Positions 33,517 to 42,938 are shown, counted from the first letter of the stretch. The stretch is DNA of 64,000 nt from M3007 sp964630705 (GCA_964630705.1 CAZVZH010000001.1:1-64000); one strand, 5' to 3'. Notes: generated from the letters alone by a model not told the origin. Numbers and translations are program-made.

Positions 33517-36500
33517 TTACTTCTCTGCCGAAGCCTTCAGTTGTTCAAACTGTTGCATCCGGGCTTCCAGGGCGCTCAGCCGCTGGAGCAGGGAATCGTT
33601 CGTTTGTTGCAAGGCAGCGATTTGCTGTTGTTGTTCCTGGATGGCTTTGATGGCCAGCACGCTCAAGCCGGCGTAGTTGACGCCGAGGTAGGATGTTCCG
33701 TCTTGAGCCGTAGTGGTTCCGATCATTTCCGGAAACAACTTCTGCACGTCCTGCGCAATAAAGCCGACCGACACTTTGCTGTCAGCAGCTTCCAGCTTGT
33801 ACCGGTAGCTGACCGGCTCCAGCATCATCACATTTTTCAAGACCGGCGAAAGGCCGTAGATATCTTTTTTCAAGCGGCGATCCGAAGGCGTGTAAACGCC
33901 ATTGGGGGCGAAAAAGCCAGCCGGTAAACCGCCGAGCAGGTTATTGTACAAAGCCATGCCGCCGGTGCCGGCGTCTACGCGGAATTCCCAGAATGCGCCA
34001 AGGGTATTTTCAATCATCAGGCCGCCTACGGTGTTGTCGTGCATGACTTTAAACCGTGCATTGCCGGTGTTGATGCCGCCGGCGCCTACATTTCCCGTAA
34101 CACCGTTGACGGTCAAGGTTTTTCCACCGGCCGTGGATAAAATGATCGTTGAAGAATCGCTGGTATTTACAATAAAGGCATTATTGCTGGCTGTGATCGT
34201 AGCCCCAACGTTGGCGCCGTTGGCAAAACCAAGGGCGGGTTCATTGCCTTCGATGCGCACCGCCTGGCCGTTTGCCTTTACATGCAATTTGGTGGTGGGT
34301 GAGTTGGTGCCAACGCCTACGTTGCCGGTATTGCCATTATAAATATCCACGCCGGCGCCGGCCCAAAGCCCCACGCCAGCCGAGGTGATTACCGTATCCA
34401 GATTGACCTGGCTACTGGTGCCGCTGATACTGAGGATTTTGCCGTTCAGGATCAGGTTTTGCAGCTCGTTGTTTGGGTTGCTATCGCCGTCGCCGGTATT
34501 GGCGATGGTGAAATTCGGCGCTGTGCCGGTGATGCTGATGCCGGCGCCGGCGCTGTAGTTGTTGGCTGCCGAAGGAATAGGAACTTTCCCGCCGCCATTA
34601 GACAAAATGAGGGAGTCGCCTCCAGCCGACAACGACAGGGTTTGAATCTCGTTGGTTGGATTGCTGTCGCCGTCGCCAGTGTTGGTAATGGTGAAATTTG
34701 GCGCTGTACCGGTTACGCTAATGCCCGTACCGGCGGCATAAGTATTCGAGGGCGGAAGGGTAACGGTGCCGCCGCCATTCGAAAGCGTGAGGTTTTGGCC
34801 TGCCAGCGAAATGGTTTGCAATTCGTTGGTATTGCTCAGGTCGCCGGTGTTGGCGATGGTGAAATTCGGCGCTGTGCCGGTGATGCTGATTCCGGCGCCG
34901 GCGGTGTAGTTGGCAGCGCCAAGGTCGTTGGCCGGCGTCCAGCCGGTACCGTTCCACTTTAACACTTGCCCGACGGTTGCACTTTGCTGCGCCAGATGCA
35001 GGGGCGAAACCAGCGTGCCGTTGCCGGAAAATTCTGCTGACGACTCGACGGTCTGTACGCCCCAGTTGTCGCCAGTGTTATTGTCGTCGCCAGGGCCCCA
35101 AAAGGTGCCTTGCCATTTGAGCACCTGACCAAAATTGGCGCCCTGCCCGGCGAGTTCGAGCGGACTGGCGTTGGTGCCTTCGCCGGCAAACTCTGTGGAA
35201 GAAACAATGACTTGGGTGCCCCAGTTATCGGCGGGGCCGGTACCGATGTTGTCGTCGGCTGGCACCCAGGTGGTTCCATTAAATTTAAGCACCTGGCCAC
35301 TGTTCGCGTTTTGCGGCGCCAGCCCGAGGGTGTTGCCTGCCGTGCCGTTTCCTTTGAGGGTGGCGTCGGTTTGGGCCGTTTGCGTCCCCCAGTTATCGGG
35401 GCCGGAGTCGTTGTCGTTTCCGGGCACCCAAGTGGTCCCGTTGAATTTCAGCACCTGACCATTGTTGGCGTTTTGAGGCGCCAAGCCGAGTGCATTGCCG
35501 GCGGAGCCGTTTCCTTTGAGGCTGGCATCGGTAGCGGCCGTTTGTGTGCCCCAGTTATCGCCGCCGATGTCGTTGGCCGGTTTCCAATCGTTGCCATCGT
35601 ATTTCAACACTTGACCGATATTGGCTCCTTGGGGGGCTAAACCCAGCGGGAAGGATGCCGTGCCGTTTCCTTTGAGGCTGGCATCGGTAGAGGCGGTTTG
35701 TGCGCCCCAGTCGTCGCCGCCGGTATTGTTGTCGTTTGCTGGCGCCCAGGTTGTTCCGTTCCATTTGAGCACCTGACCGTTGGCGGCATTTTGTTGGGCA
35801 ATATTCAGTGGGCTTCCGGGTGCGCCATTGCCGCTGATGGTGGGGCCCACCTGTGCCACCTGAGTACCCCAGTTGTCGCCGACGCCGGTGTTATCGGCTG
35901 CCGGGGCCCAAGTGGTGCCGTTCCATTTGAGTACCTGTCCGTTCAGGGCGTTCATTTGGGAAATTTTTACGCCATTGACGGCGCCATCCTGGAGTTTGGC
36001 ATTGGTCACGGCGGCGTTGGCCAGTTCAAAACTGGTGACCACCGCTTGTTTGATTTGCAGGTTGTCGAAGGTTCCGGTGATGTCGCCGTTGGCAATAGTT
36101 GTCTCTGTAATATCGTCGAAAGGATTGATATCGCCATTGTTGGCAATCGTATAGTTATTGCCAGCAGCAATCACGTCGATGCCCACGCCGCCGGTAATGG
36201 TCACAGAACCAACGATGTCGGCAGCGGGCGCCCAGGTAGTGCCGTTCCATTTGAGCACCTGGCCATTGGTGGCGCTCATAGAGGCGATTTTATCGCCGGT
36301 TACAGCAGCGGGGGCGATTTTAGCTGTGTTCACGGCATTGTTAACCAGTTCGGGGGTACCTACTGCATCCGGTTTGATTTGCAAGTTGGAAAAGGGGCCG
36401 GAAACATCGCCATTAGCGACACTGCTGGTGGTCAAATCGTCGCTAGCATCCGTATCGCCGGTGTTGGTAATGGTAAAAAACGGAAATGTACCGCTCACAT

Positions 36501-37710
36501 TTATTCCCGGGCCGCTGGCCAGATTGACCGTGCCGGTGGCATCGACAGCCGGCGCCCACATGGTGCCGGTCCATTTCAGAACTTGCCCGCTGGTGGCGCC
36601 CATATCGTTTAGTTTTGCGGCAGTGACCGCGCCATTTGCCAGTTCGGAGGTATTTACAGCGCCGTCGGCGATTTCCGAACTGCCAACTGCGTTGTCGGCA
36701 ATTTCGGAGCTGCCAACCGCATTGTCGGCAATTTTTGCACTAGTCACCGCATTGTCTGCGATTTCAGGGACGCCTACCGCTCCTGGTTTGATTTGCAGAT
36801 TAGCAAACGGTCCTGTTACGTCGCCATCGGCTTGGCTACCTGTGGTCAGGTCGTCAGCCGCATTGGTGTCGCCGGTATTGATGATGGTAAATTCATTGCC
36901 ATTTTGTTGCACATTAATCCCGGCGCCGGCCAGGATATCGGTTTCGGGCAGGGCGATGGTTGAGACATTGGTTATCCGTCCTTGTTGGTCTACCGTGATT
37001 ACCGGAATCTGATTGGCGTTGCCATACACGCCCGGCGTCACGGCAGTATTGGCGAGGCTGATGGTGCCGGAGGTCGAAATGGGGCCGCCGGTGAGGCCGG
37101 GGCCGGTGTTGATTTCAGTAACGGTTCCGCTTTGCCCGGTTTGGTCGGCTTGCGGCGCCCAGGTAGTGCCGTTCCATTTCAATACTTGTCCGGGTTGTGC
37201 GCCTTGCTGAGCGATGGTCAAGGGGCTGCCCGCAGTGCCGCTCCCGGAAAGGGTGGGGGAGGTTTGCACGGTTTGCGTGCCCCAATTGTCGCCAGCATCT
37301 GCTGATTTCAGGGCGTACAAAGCGTAGGGTACGCTCATCATTTGAGTCGTACCTAATTCGTCAAAAACGTTGGGAGAAGTTTCGACCGATACGGTCAGGA
37401 ACTTTGCTGCTCCGCCCCAGTTGATGGTGTTAAAGGCGCCTTGCAGCGGCGTGCCTTGACCAACGACCAGGTTGACCAGCCCGAATTCGTTCGTAGAGGC
37501 CGATTGCATTTCGGAGTAAGAAACCGGCCCGTTTGGCGCGCCGCTCCGTATCGTGAAGAGTAAACTGATAGTTTGATTGTTCAGGGAAGCGCCGGTGTTG
37601 TCGCGCACAATGCATTGATAGCTAAATCCTTGTGGCGTAAATTGTGCGTCGGCGCGCCAAGCCAGCAACAGGCTGAGCAGGCTGATGAGAAGTAAATGAC
37701 GACTGGTCAT
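33517..37710 (-). CDS. Giant repeat surface protein ending in an S74 intramolecular chaperone (tail-fibre-like)
   Basis: 1397 residues. Signal peptide 1-22, then an N-terminal domain typical of Bacteroidota fibre proteins (FTPQGFSYQCIVRDNTGASL, ending SVPYALYALKSAD, about 23-135). The middle holds ten copies of 'GQVLKWNGTTWAPANDN' in roughly 50-residue units, pentapeptide-like IADNAV runs and several 'AGAGISITGTAPNFTIANTGD' units, i.e. a long beta-helical shaft. The C-terminus is a Peptidase_S74/endosialidase chaperone (SDRRLKKDIYGL, VGFIAQDVQKLFPEM, VNYAGLSVLAIKAIQEQ) followed by a short coiled coil. In phage fibres this domain trimerises the fibre and cleaves itself off. No T9SS tail. Downstream of the small T9SS protein by 58 bases. 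Confidence 0.88.
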   Translation of the reverse strand: MTSRHLLLISLLSLLLAWRADAQFTPQGFSYQCIVRDNTGASLNNQTISLLFTIRSGAPNGPVSYSEMQSASTNEFGLVNLVVGQGTPLQGAFNTINWGGAAKFLTVSVETSPNVFDELGTTQMMSVPYALYALKSADAGDNWGTQTVQTSPTLSGSGTAGSPLTIAQQGAQPGQVLKWNGTTWAPQADQTGQSGTVTEINTGPGLTGGPISTSGTISLANTAVTPGVYGNANQIPVITVDQQGRITNVSTIALPETDILAGAGINVQQNGNEFTIINTGDTNAADDLTTGSQADGDVTGPFANLQIKPGAVGVPEIADNAVTSAKIADNAVGSSEIADNAVGSSEIADGAVNTSELANGAVTAAKLNDMGATSGQVLKWTGTMWAPAVDATGTVNLASGPGINVSGTFPFFTITNTGDTDASDDLTTSSVANGDVSGPFSNLQIKPDAVGTPELVNNAVNTAKIAPAAVTGDKIASMSATNGQVLKWNGTTWAPAADIVGSVTITGGVGIDVIAAGNNYTIANNGDINPFDDITETTIANGDITGTFDNLQIKQAVVTSFELANAAVTNAKLQDGAVNGVKISQMNALNGQVLKWNGTTWAPAADNTGVGDNWGTQVAQVGPTISGNGAPGSPLNIAQQNAANGQVLKWNGTTWAPANDNNTGGDDWGAQTASTDASLKGNGTASFPLGLAPQGANIGQVLKYDGNDWKPANDIGGDNWGTQTAATDASLKGNGSAGNALGLAPQNANNGQVLKFNGTTWVPGNDNDSGPDNWGTQTAQTDATLKGNGTAGNTLGLAPQNANSGQVLKFNGTTWVPADDNIGTGPADNWGTQVIVSSTEFAGEGTNASPLELAGQGANFGQVLKWQGTFWGPGDDNNTGDNWGVQTVESSAEFSGNGTLVSPLHLAQQSATVGQVLKWNGTGWTPANDLGAANYTAGAGISITGTAPNFTIANTGDLSNTNELQTISLAGQNLTLSNGGGTVTLPPSNTYAAGTGISVTGTAPNFTITNTGDGDSNPTNEIQTLSLSAGGDSLILSNGGGKVPIPSAANNYSAGAGISITGTAPNFTIANTGDGDSNPNNELQNLILNGKILSISGTSSQVNLDTVITSAGVGLWAGAGVDIYNGNTGNVGVGTNSPTTKLHVKANGQAVRIEGNEPALGFANGANVGATITASNNAFIVNTSDSSTIILSTAGGKTLTVNGVTGNVGAGGINTGNARFKVMHDNTVGGLMIENTLGAFWEFRVDAGTGGMALYNNLLGGLPAGFFAPNGVYTPSDRRLKKDIYGLSPVLKNVMMLEPVSYRYKLEAADSKVSVGFIAQDVQKLFPEMIGTTTAQDGTSYLGVNYAGLSVLAIKAIQEQQQQIAALQQTNDSLLQRLSALEARMQQFEQLKASAEK

Positions 37711-37768
37711 AGACTGAATCGGTTTAGAAATGTGTTCGCGAAATATTATGAGAATAGAGGAGGCAGTT

Positions 37769-38272
37769 TTACTGCTTGATAATTCGGGTTGTCGACTGGC
37801 CCTGACCCGCAGGATCGCTCAGGATCAGGAAATAAACGCCCGGCTCCCAACTTTGGCAATCCAAGGTGGAGCCTTCTGAGTCGGTCAGCATTAAGTGGTT
37901 GACCACTTGCCGGCCCAGTAAATCGAACACCGACGCCCGAAGTGCGGCGCCGTGCTCGCTGGAAAAGCGGACGGTTAGCTGGCTGGAAACAGGATTGGGA
38001 AAAACCTGCACTTCCCAGGCTTCAAAGCCGGGCGTGAACACCGAAACCAGCCGGGTCTGTTCCGGTTGGTGAAAGCCTTGAGTTAGAATTCTGGAATTGG
38101 AACGGAGTGTGATAATGGCCACTTCTCCCAGCGTGTAGGAGTAGCTGCGGCCTTGTTGAACGGCAGAGCGTCCGGTAGTTCCAATAACTTGGTTGAAAAC
38201 GGTAGCATCCTGAGCCTGGCAAAATAGAATAGCCAGCAGCCACCATGCTGTGGTAAGTAGTGATCGGTTCAT
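37769..38272 (-). CDS. Small T9SS type A sorting-domain protein
   Basis: 167 residues from ATG 38272 (the frame is open upstream to 38533 but without a signal peptide). Signal 1-20 (...FCQAQ), then a short beta domain with SYSYTLGEVAIITL and LTQGFHQPEQT, typical of small Bacteroidota secreted proteins, and a complete type A T9SS tail: VQVFPNPVSSQLTVRF, VFDLLGRQVV, WEPGVYFLIL. Almost nothing but the sorting domain is left. It precedes the giant S74 protein on the same strand with 58 bases between, so the two are likely co-transcribed and may act together. Confidence 0.8.
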   Translation of the reverse strand: MNRSLLTTAWWLLAILFCQAQDATVFNQVIGTTGRSAVQQGRSYSYTLGEVAIITLRSNSRILTQGFHQPEQTRLVSVFTPGFEAWEVQVFPNPVSSQLTVRFSSEHGAALRASVFDLLGRQVVNHLMLTDSEGSTLDCQSWEPGVYFLILSDPAGQGQSTTRIIKQ

Positions 38273-38389
38273 GGTAAACGGATTGAAATGAGTTTTAAAA
38301 ACTGCAAAAATTATTCCAGAAAAGGATTTTACGACTGGCGCAATGCCGTCATGATTGGTGCAATATACATTTTTCCCGGTTTTGCGCCG

Positions 38390-38397
38390 TAATTTTG
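38390..38397 (+). promoter_or_regulatory. Bacteroidota -7 element (TAATTTTG)
   Basis: Exact TAnnTTTG match 20 bases before the ATG at 38418. Confidence 0.6.
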
Positions 38398-38417
38398 ACC
38401 GAAACTGACGACCCGTT

Positions 38418-38858
38418 ATGCGACATTTTTTTATTGGTATTCTGGTTAGTTTTTTATTGAATGGTACACTTACGGGCCAAACCGGATGCCAAAAACAGAT
38501 TCTAAAGGCCGAACTCCTCCGTTTTGAAGCCATGACCAGGAAAGATACGCAGGCGCTTAGCCGGCTGTTAAGCGCCGATCTGATTTATCTTCACTCCAAC
38601 GGCCTGCAAGAAAACAAGCAACAACATTTGGACGCCATCGCATCCGGGACCATCGTTTACCGAACCATGTATCGTCAGCCCGATTCAAAGGTTCGGCAAT
38701 ATGGCAAAACGGCATTGGTCAATGGCATGGTCATCGTGAATGGTGATTTTCAGGGCAAATCGTTTTCCGTCAACTTGCTCTACACCGCCGTTTATCGCCG
38801 ACAAAAAAGGCAATGGCGCCTGGCAAACTGGCAATCAACCCGGGTAGAAAACCGATAA
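38418..38858 (+). CDS. Secreted NTF2-like (DUF4440-type) protein
   Basis: 146 residues. Signal peptide 1-20 (...LTGQ), then one NTF2/SnoaL-like cone fold: LKAELLRFEAMTRKDTQALSRLLSADLIYLHSNG at the start and the strands GKTALVNGMVIVNGDF and WRLANWQSTRV at the end, as in DUF4440. Such proteins are often ligand-binding or isomerase-like; no catalytic residues can be assigned. A single gene with its own promoter. Confidence 0.8.
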   Translation: MRHFFIGILVSFLLNGTLTGQTGCQKQILKAELLRFEAMTRKDTQALSRLLSADLIYLHSNGLQENKQQHLDAIASGTIVYRTMYRQPDSKVRQYGKTALVNGMVIVNGDFQGKSFSVNLLYTAVYRRQKRQWRLANWQSTRVENR

Positions 38859-38863
38859 GCCCT

Positions 38864-38871
38864 TACCTTTG
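38864..38871 (+). promoter_or_regulatory. Bacteroidota -7 element (TACCTTTG) for the E1 gene
   Basis: Exact TAnnTTTG followed by C, 36-45 bases before the non-ATG start candidates. Confidence 0.6.
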
Positions 38872-38906
38872 CGCGGCTCAAACATTCCTTACTGATTCTT
38901 CAAATT

Positions 38907-41051
38907 TTGGCTTTCGTGCGTAAAACTGATACCAAGCCCCGCAAAAATTCTCTCTCCGCCAATTCCGCTTCCAAACCGACCAATGGCGCGGCAGCCGTGC
39001 CGACCAATATTCTGGAGCGCGCCTTTCAACTGATGGCAACAGCAAAGGCGATGACCGATATCTATGAGGAAAATTTCAAGTTTGTCTCAAAGTATGTGCA
39101 CGCCACATCGCGCGGTCATGAGGCGATTCAATTAGCGGTCGCCCTGCAATTGCTTCCGCAAGATTATATTTTCCCCTACTACCGCGACGACAGTATCCTC
39201 CTCGGCATCGGTATGCAACCCTACGAGTGCATGTTGCAGCTGATGGCAAAACGCGACGACCCTTTTTCCGGCGGCCGCTCGTATTATTGCCACCCTTCTT
39301 TGCGGGATGATGACAAGCCAAAAATTCCGCACCAAAGTAGCGCTACCGGCATGCAGGCTATTCCGGCCACCGGCACAGCCATGGGCTTTTGGTATAAAGA
39401 GCAAATGGGACTGGAAACGCTGGCCGAAAAGGAAAATCCACCTGTGGTGGTATGTTCCCTGGGCGACGCATCTGTCACAGAAGGCGAGGTGGCAGAGGCT
39501 TTCCAAATGGCCGTTTTGAAAAAACTGCCTATTCTTTATCTGGTGCAAGACAATGGCTGGGATATTTCTGCCAACGCAGCAGAAACCCGGGTGGCCACAG
39601 CGGCAGAATATGCCAAGGGCTTTCCTGGCCTCGAAGCGATTAGCCTGGAAGGCAACGATTTTGAGCAATGCTGGCGCGCCGTTCAGGATATTTTAGAAAA
39701 AATGCGCCTCGAGCGCCGCCCCTTCTTGTTGCACGCCCGCGTCCCTTTGCTCAACCACCACACTTCCGGCGTCCGGAAAGAATGGTACCGCGACGATCTG
39801 GAGGAGCACCAGGAGCGCGACCCTTTTCCCGTTCTGCGCAACAGCTTGTTGCGGTCGGGGTTTTCAGAAAAAGCCCTCCAAAAAATAGAACAAGAAGCGG
39901 CGGCTGTGGTCGCTGCCGATTTTGAAAAAAGTAAAAACGCCGAAGATCCGCGCCCGGAAGATCTGTACACCCACGACTTTGCGCCCACGCCGATTACCGA
40001 GGAGCGCGGCATCCGCAGCCCTGCCGGTAGGGAGCCAAAAGTGATGGTGGATTGCGCTCTTTTTGCCGTAGAGGAGTTGATGCGCAGGCACCCCGAATGC
40101 CTGCTTTACGGGCAGGATGTCGGGCGCCGGCTGGGCGGCGTATTTCGCGAAGCCGCAACTTTGGCTGAAAAATTCGGCGATCATCGGGTATTCAATACCC
40201 CAATCCAGGAGGCTTTTATTATCGGCAGCACGGTGGGCATGAGCGCTGCGGGCCTGAAGCCTATCGTGGAGGTCCAATTTGCCGACTACATCTGGCCGGC
40301 GCTCAATCAGTTGTTTACCGAGGTGAGCCGCTCCTGCTACCTGAGCAACGGCAAGTGGCCCGTCAGTTGCATCCTTCGCGTGCCCATCGGGGCTTATGGC
40401 AGCGGCGGGCCCTACCACAGCAGCAGCGTGGAAAGCGTGGTCGCGAATATTAGGGGCATAAAAATCGCCTATCCCAGCAATGGCGCCGACCTGAAAGGCT
40501 TGTTTAAAGCAGCATATTACGACCCGAACCCGGTCATAATATTTGAGCACAAAGGCTTGTACTGGTCAAAAGTGCGTGGCACGGAAGCGGCCCGCACGAT
40601 CGAGCCCGACGAGGATTATGTAGTGCCATTTGGCAAGGCCGCGGTAACGCTGGAAGCCGATCCAGAGCAAATACAAAAGGGAAATTCCATTGGGGTGGTG
40701 TGTTACGGTATGGGTGTGCATTGGGCGCTCCATGCAGCGCGACAACTCGAGGGTAGGGTAGAGGTACTTGATTTGCGGACACTTTACCCGCTCGACGAAA
40801 ACGCCCTTTTCGAATTGGCCAAACGGCACGGAAAAGTGCTGGTAGTTACCGAAGAACCTGTGCACAACACGTTTGCTCAAAGCCTGGCAGCGCGCATTTC
40901 AGAAAATTGCTTTACCTGGCTCGACGCGCCGGTGCGCACGTTGGGCGCCGCCAATATGCCGGCCGTGCCGCTCAACGCCACACTAGAACAGGAGATGATT
41001 CCTTCGATAGAAAAAGTAGAAGCCGCTATTCGCGATCTGCTGGCGTACTAG
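38907..41051 (+). CDS. Fused alpha/beta E1 of a 2-oxoisovalerate-type dehydrogenase
   Basis: Thiamine-diphosphate E1 of the branched-chain 2-oxoacid dehydrogenase complex, both subunits in one 714-residue chain. E1-alpha (about 30-340) carries the TPP/Mg motif VCSLGDASVTEGEVAEAF...QDNGWDIS; E1-beta (about 375-714) carries GQDVGRRLGGVFREA, FNTPIQEAFIIGS and FADYIWPALNQL. Fused forms are common in Bacteroidota. No ATG fits: TTG 38907 is listed, GTG 38916 (MRKTDTKP) is equally possible. The 3' end overlaps the convergent desaturase gene by 26 bases. E2/E3 are not in the window. Confidence 0.92.
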   Translation: MAFVRKTDTKPRKNSLSANSASKPTNGAAAVPTNILERAFQLMATAKAMTDIYEENFKFVSKYVHATSRGHEAIQLAVALQLLPQDYIFPYYRDDSILLGIGMQPYECMLQLMAKRDDPFSGGRSYYCHPSLRDDDKPKIPHQSSATGMQAIPATGTAMGFWYKEQMGLETLAEKENPPVVVCSLGDASVTEGEVAEAFQMAVLKKLPILYLVQDNGWDISANAAETRVATAAEYAKGFPGLEAISLEGNDFEQCWRAVQDILEKMRLERRPFLLHARVPLLNHHTSGVRKEWYRDDLEEHQERDPFPVLRNSLLRSGFSEKALQKIEQEAAAVVAADFEKSKNAEDPRPEDLYTHDFAPTPITEERGIRSPAGREPKVMVDCALFAVEELMRRHPECLLYGQDVGRRLGGVFREAATLAEKFGDHRVFNTPIQEAFIIGSTVGMSAAGLKPIVEVQFADYIWPALNQLFTEVSRSCYLSNGKWPVSCILRVPIGAYGSGGPYHSSSVESVVANIRGIKIAYPSNGADLKGLFKAAYYDPNPVIIFEHKGLYWSKVRGTEAARTIEPDEDYVVPFGKAAVTLEADPEQIQKGNSIGVVCYGMGVHWALHAARQLEGRVEVLDLRTLYPLDENALFELAKRHGKVLVVTEEPVHNTFAQSLAARISENCFTWLDAPVRTLGAANMPAVPLNATLEQEMIPSIEKVEAAIRDLLAY

Positions 41052-41934
41052 GCTGATCGGCTGTGCTGTGGAAAGGCCTGAACATTTGACTGAAAAATCC
41101 GTGCGGATAGCGGTCGACGCCCGGGAAACCCAGTTTTATATCCCGGCCATCTTTCGGTATCCAGGCCGTGCCATACAGGTAGTCCCACAAACTCAGCGTG
41201 AGGCCATAATTGACGCCGTAACTGCCCTCCGGAATATCTTTGGCATGGTGCCAAATGTGCATTTGCGGGCTGTTGAATAAAAACTTCAAAGGCCCCAGCG
41301 GCAGGTAGATATTCGCGTGGTTCAGGTGCCCAATAGTCAGGGTGAACAAGTGTACCAGGATAAAATCTTGGATACCAAACCCAATCATAGCCAGCGGCAG
41401 GTATTCCAGCGTGCGGTACACGATCGTTTCCATAAAATGGAAGCGCAAGTGCGCAGCAAAACCCATTTGTCGGACCGAATGGTGCACTTTGTGGAACTCC
41501 CACAGCCAGGGCACCCGGTGCAGCAGGCGGTGAACGTTCCATTGGATAAAATCCCGTACGAGAAACAGGAGCAGCAATTTCAACCAGGCGGGCGCAGCGG
41601 CAACATTCAGGGCTACTACATTGCGAATGCCAAAGGCCCAGGCCAGAAAATCGTTGAAGGCCTGAACCGCTACGTTCGATACGGCTGCATACCCGACAAG
41701 GGCAAACAGGAAGAAGTTGAAAAACATGTAGAAGACATCCAGCCAGAAGTCTTCGCGAAGGCGCGGCTGGTTTTTCCGCCAAGGAAATGCCAACTCCAGC
41801 GCATATACGGCCAGCGAGATGCCGATCAGCCAGTAAAAATAGTTCCCCCAGTGCGGGTTCAGGATTTCATGCCAAAAGTACCGGGCATAGCCCTGATACG
41901 ATTGCTGGATGATCGACCAGTATGATTCGAACAT
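41026..41934 (-). CDS. Sterol desaturase / fatty acid hydroxylase family membrane protein
   Basis: 302 residues, four to five transmembrane helices. The di-iron histidine clusters are present: HRLLH (135-139), HKVHH (148-152), HLNH (near 200) and HIWHH (near 230). Such integral membrane oxidases hydroxylate or desaturate lipids; the substrate (fatty acid, carotenoid or hopanoid/sterol) is not evident. Its start lies 3 bases from the stop of the rhodanese gene on the same strand, so the two are probably one transcript; its end overlaps the E1 gene. Confidence 0.9.
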   Translation of the reverse strand: MFESYWSIIQQSYQGYARYFWHEILNPHWGNYFYWLIGISLAVYALELAFPWRKNQPRLREDFWLDVFYMFFNFFLFALVGYAAVSNVAVQAFNDFLAWAFGIRNVVALNVAAAPAWLKLLLLFLVRDFIQWNVHRLLHRVPWLWEFHKVHHSVRQMGFAAHLRFHFMETIVYRTLEYLPLAMIGFGIQDFILVHLFTLTIGHLNHANIYLPLGPLKFLFNSPQMHIWHHAKDIPEGSYGVNYGLTLSLWDYLYGTAWIPKDGRDIKLGFPGVDRYPHGFFSQMFRPFHSTADQPSTPADRE

Positions 41935-41937
41935 AAC

Positions 41938-42324
41938 TTATTTAACTGTTTTTTTTCCGGCGGCTGCCCAGGCAGTATACCCGCCTTTCAGATCATAAAC
42001 CTGGCTGAAGCCCAATTTTGTCAATTGCGCCGCTGCTTTTCCGCTCCGGCCACCAACAGCGCAGTACACCAGTACCGGTTGCGTTTTATCCAACTGGCTT
42101 AATTGCTGGGTGAAATCGGCGGCGTAAAAATTGATGAGCCGGGCATTTGCCAGGTGCCCATCCTGGTACTCATCCGGGGTGCGTACATCGATGAGTTGGT
42201 GGGCGTTTTTCCCGGCCAACATGGATTCGAAGGCATCCGGCTCGATTTTGCTTTGAGCGTTGAGATCGGGCTGGCCACAAGAGAAGCCTGCCAGGTAAAT
42301 GAAAAGAAAAAGGTAGTTGCGCAT
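41938..42324 (-). CDS. Rhodanese-domain lipoprotein
   Basis: 128 residues from ATG 42324 (the longer frame to 42432 lacks a signal). The lipoprotein signal ends in GFSC. One rhodanese domain: AHQLIDVRTPDEYQDGHLANA and the active loop VYCAVGGRSGKAAAQL with catalytic Cys in CxxGxR form, ending YDLKGGYTAWAAAG. Probably a periplasmic sulfurtransferase. First gene of a likely rhodanese-desaturase pair. Confidence 0.88.
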   Translation of the reverse strand: MRNYLFLFIYLAGFSCGQPDLNAQSKIEPDAFESMLAGKNAHQLIDVRTPDEYQDGHLANARLINFYAADFTQQLSQLDKTQPVLVYCAVGGRSGKAAAQLTKLGFSQVYDLKGGYTAWAAAGKKTVK

Positions 42325-42376
42325 GACAAGGAATAGTTTTCGAATGCATGACGGACGCCCAAGGCAATCCAGGTGC

Positions 42377-42428
42377 AAAAAAACAACAAGCCCACTGTTT
42401 TTCAGCAGGAAAATCGGTGGGCTTGTTG
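42377..42428 (-). terminator. Intrinsic terminator downstream of the small secreted protein gene
   Basis: Perfect 12-bp stem CAACAAGCCCAC (42384-42395) with GTGGGCTTGTTG (42417-42428), 21-base loop; followed on the minus strand by seven T. Confidence 0.82.
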
Positions 42429-42454
42429 GCATTTTTTATGGAAATGCCACCGGA

Positions 42455-42913
42455 TTACCGGAAACTGATGTGCACAAAATAGTATTCCGCCTCGTCTACC
42501 CGGCGGGCGCCAAAGCGGTATTTAAACATTTTTCCGAGGTAAAAGTCCGGGTTTTCAGCCTTGCGCCCCCCAGGTTGTCGGTCCAGAATCTGGTCGCGTA
42601 AACTCAGGAAGTGACTTTCCTTCAAGGTCATAAAAATGATCGAGTTATCTGAGCTGTTCCACCAAATGAGCTGCTCAAAAATAGACCGGTCCCGAAAATT
42701 GGAATTCCAGCATTTGGAGTAACTGGCGATAGAGGCGCCGGGCTGGGTAAACTGGCTGCGGAGGTCGAAGCCCTGGTTGCGGATCACCTGGTTTTTTTCA
42801 CTGTACTCCGCGCGTTGCATGGTGTGGAGTTGGCTCAAACTGAGTTCCGGACATTGGGCAGATGCGAAAGCGCCTAAGAAAAGGAGGGGAAGAAGGATTA
42901 GAATTGATTTCAT
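42455..42913 (-). CDS. Small secreted protein of unknown function
   Basis: 152 residues with a clear signal peptide (1-19, ...FASAQ). Mature part of about 130 residues with two cysteines (CPEL at 21 and SKCWNSNF near 68) and several aromatic strands (FEQLIWWNSSDNSIIFMTL, YYFVHISF). I do not recognise a family. Flanked by its own -7 element (42931-42938) and terminator (42377-42428), so it is expressed alone. Confidence 0.65.
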   Translation of the reverse strand: MKSILILLPLLFLGAFASAQCPELSLSQLHTMQRAEYSEKNQVIRNQGFDLRSQFTQPGASIASYSKCWNSNFRDRSIFEQLIWWNSSDNSIIFMTLKESHFLSLRDQILDRQPGGRKAENPDFYLGKMFKYRFGARRVDEAEYYFVHISFR

Positions 42914-42930
42914 GTCTTGTTTTTAAACGG

Positions 42931-42938
42931 CAAATGTA
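42931..42938 (-). promoter_or_regulatory. Bacteroidota -7 element (TACATTTG on minus strand)
   Basis: Exact TAnnTTTG match 17 bases before the ATG at 42913. Confidence 0.6.

Noticed and set aside
35698..36612. 304-codon plus-strand frame inside the S74 gene
   Set aside because: Its repeats are just the antisense reflection of the GQVLKWNG repeats; same for the frames at 20878-21825 and 36158-37012.
33517..37710. Prophage, because of the S74 tail-fibre chaperone
   Set aside because: No other phage gene, integrase or attachment site is present, and S74 domains are widespread in non-phage Bacteroidota surface proteins.
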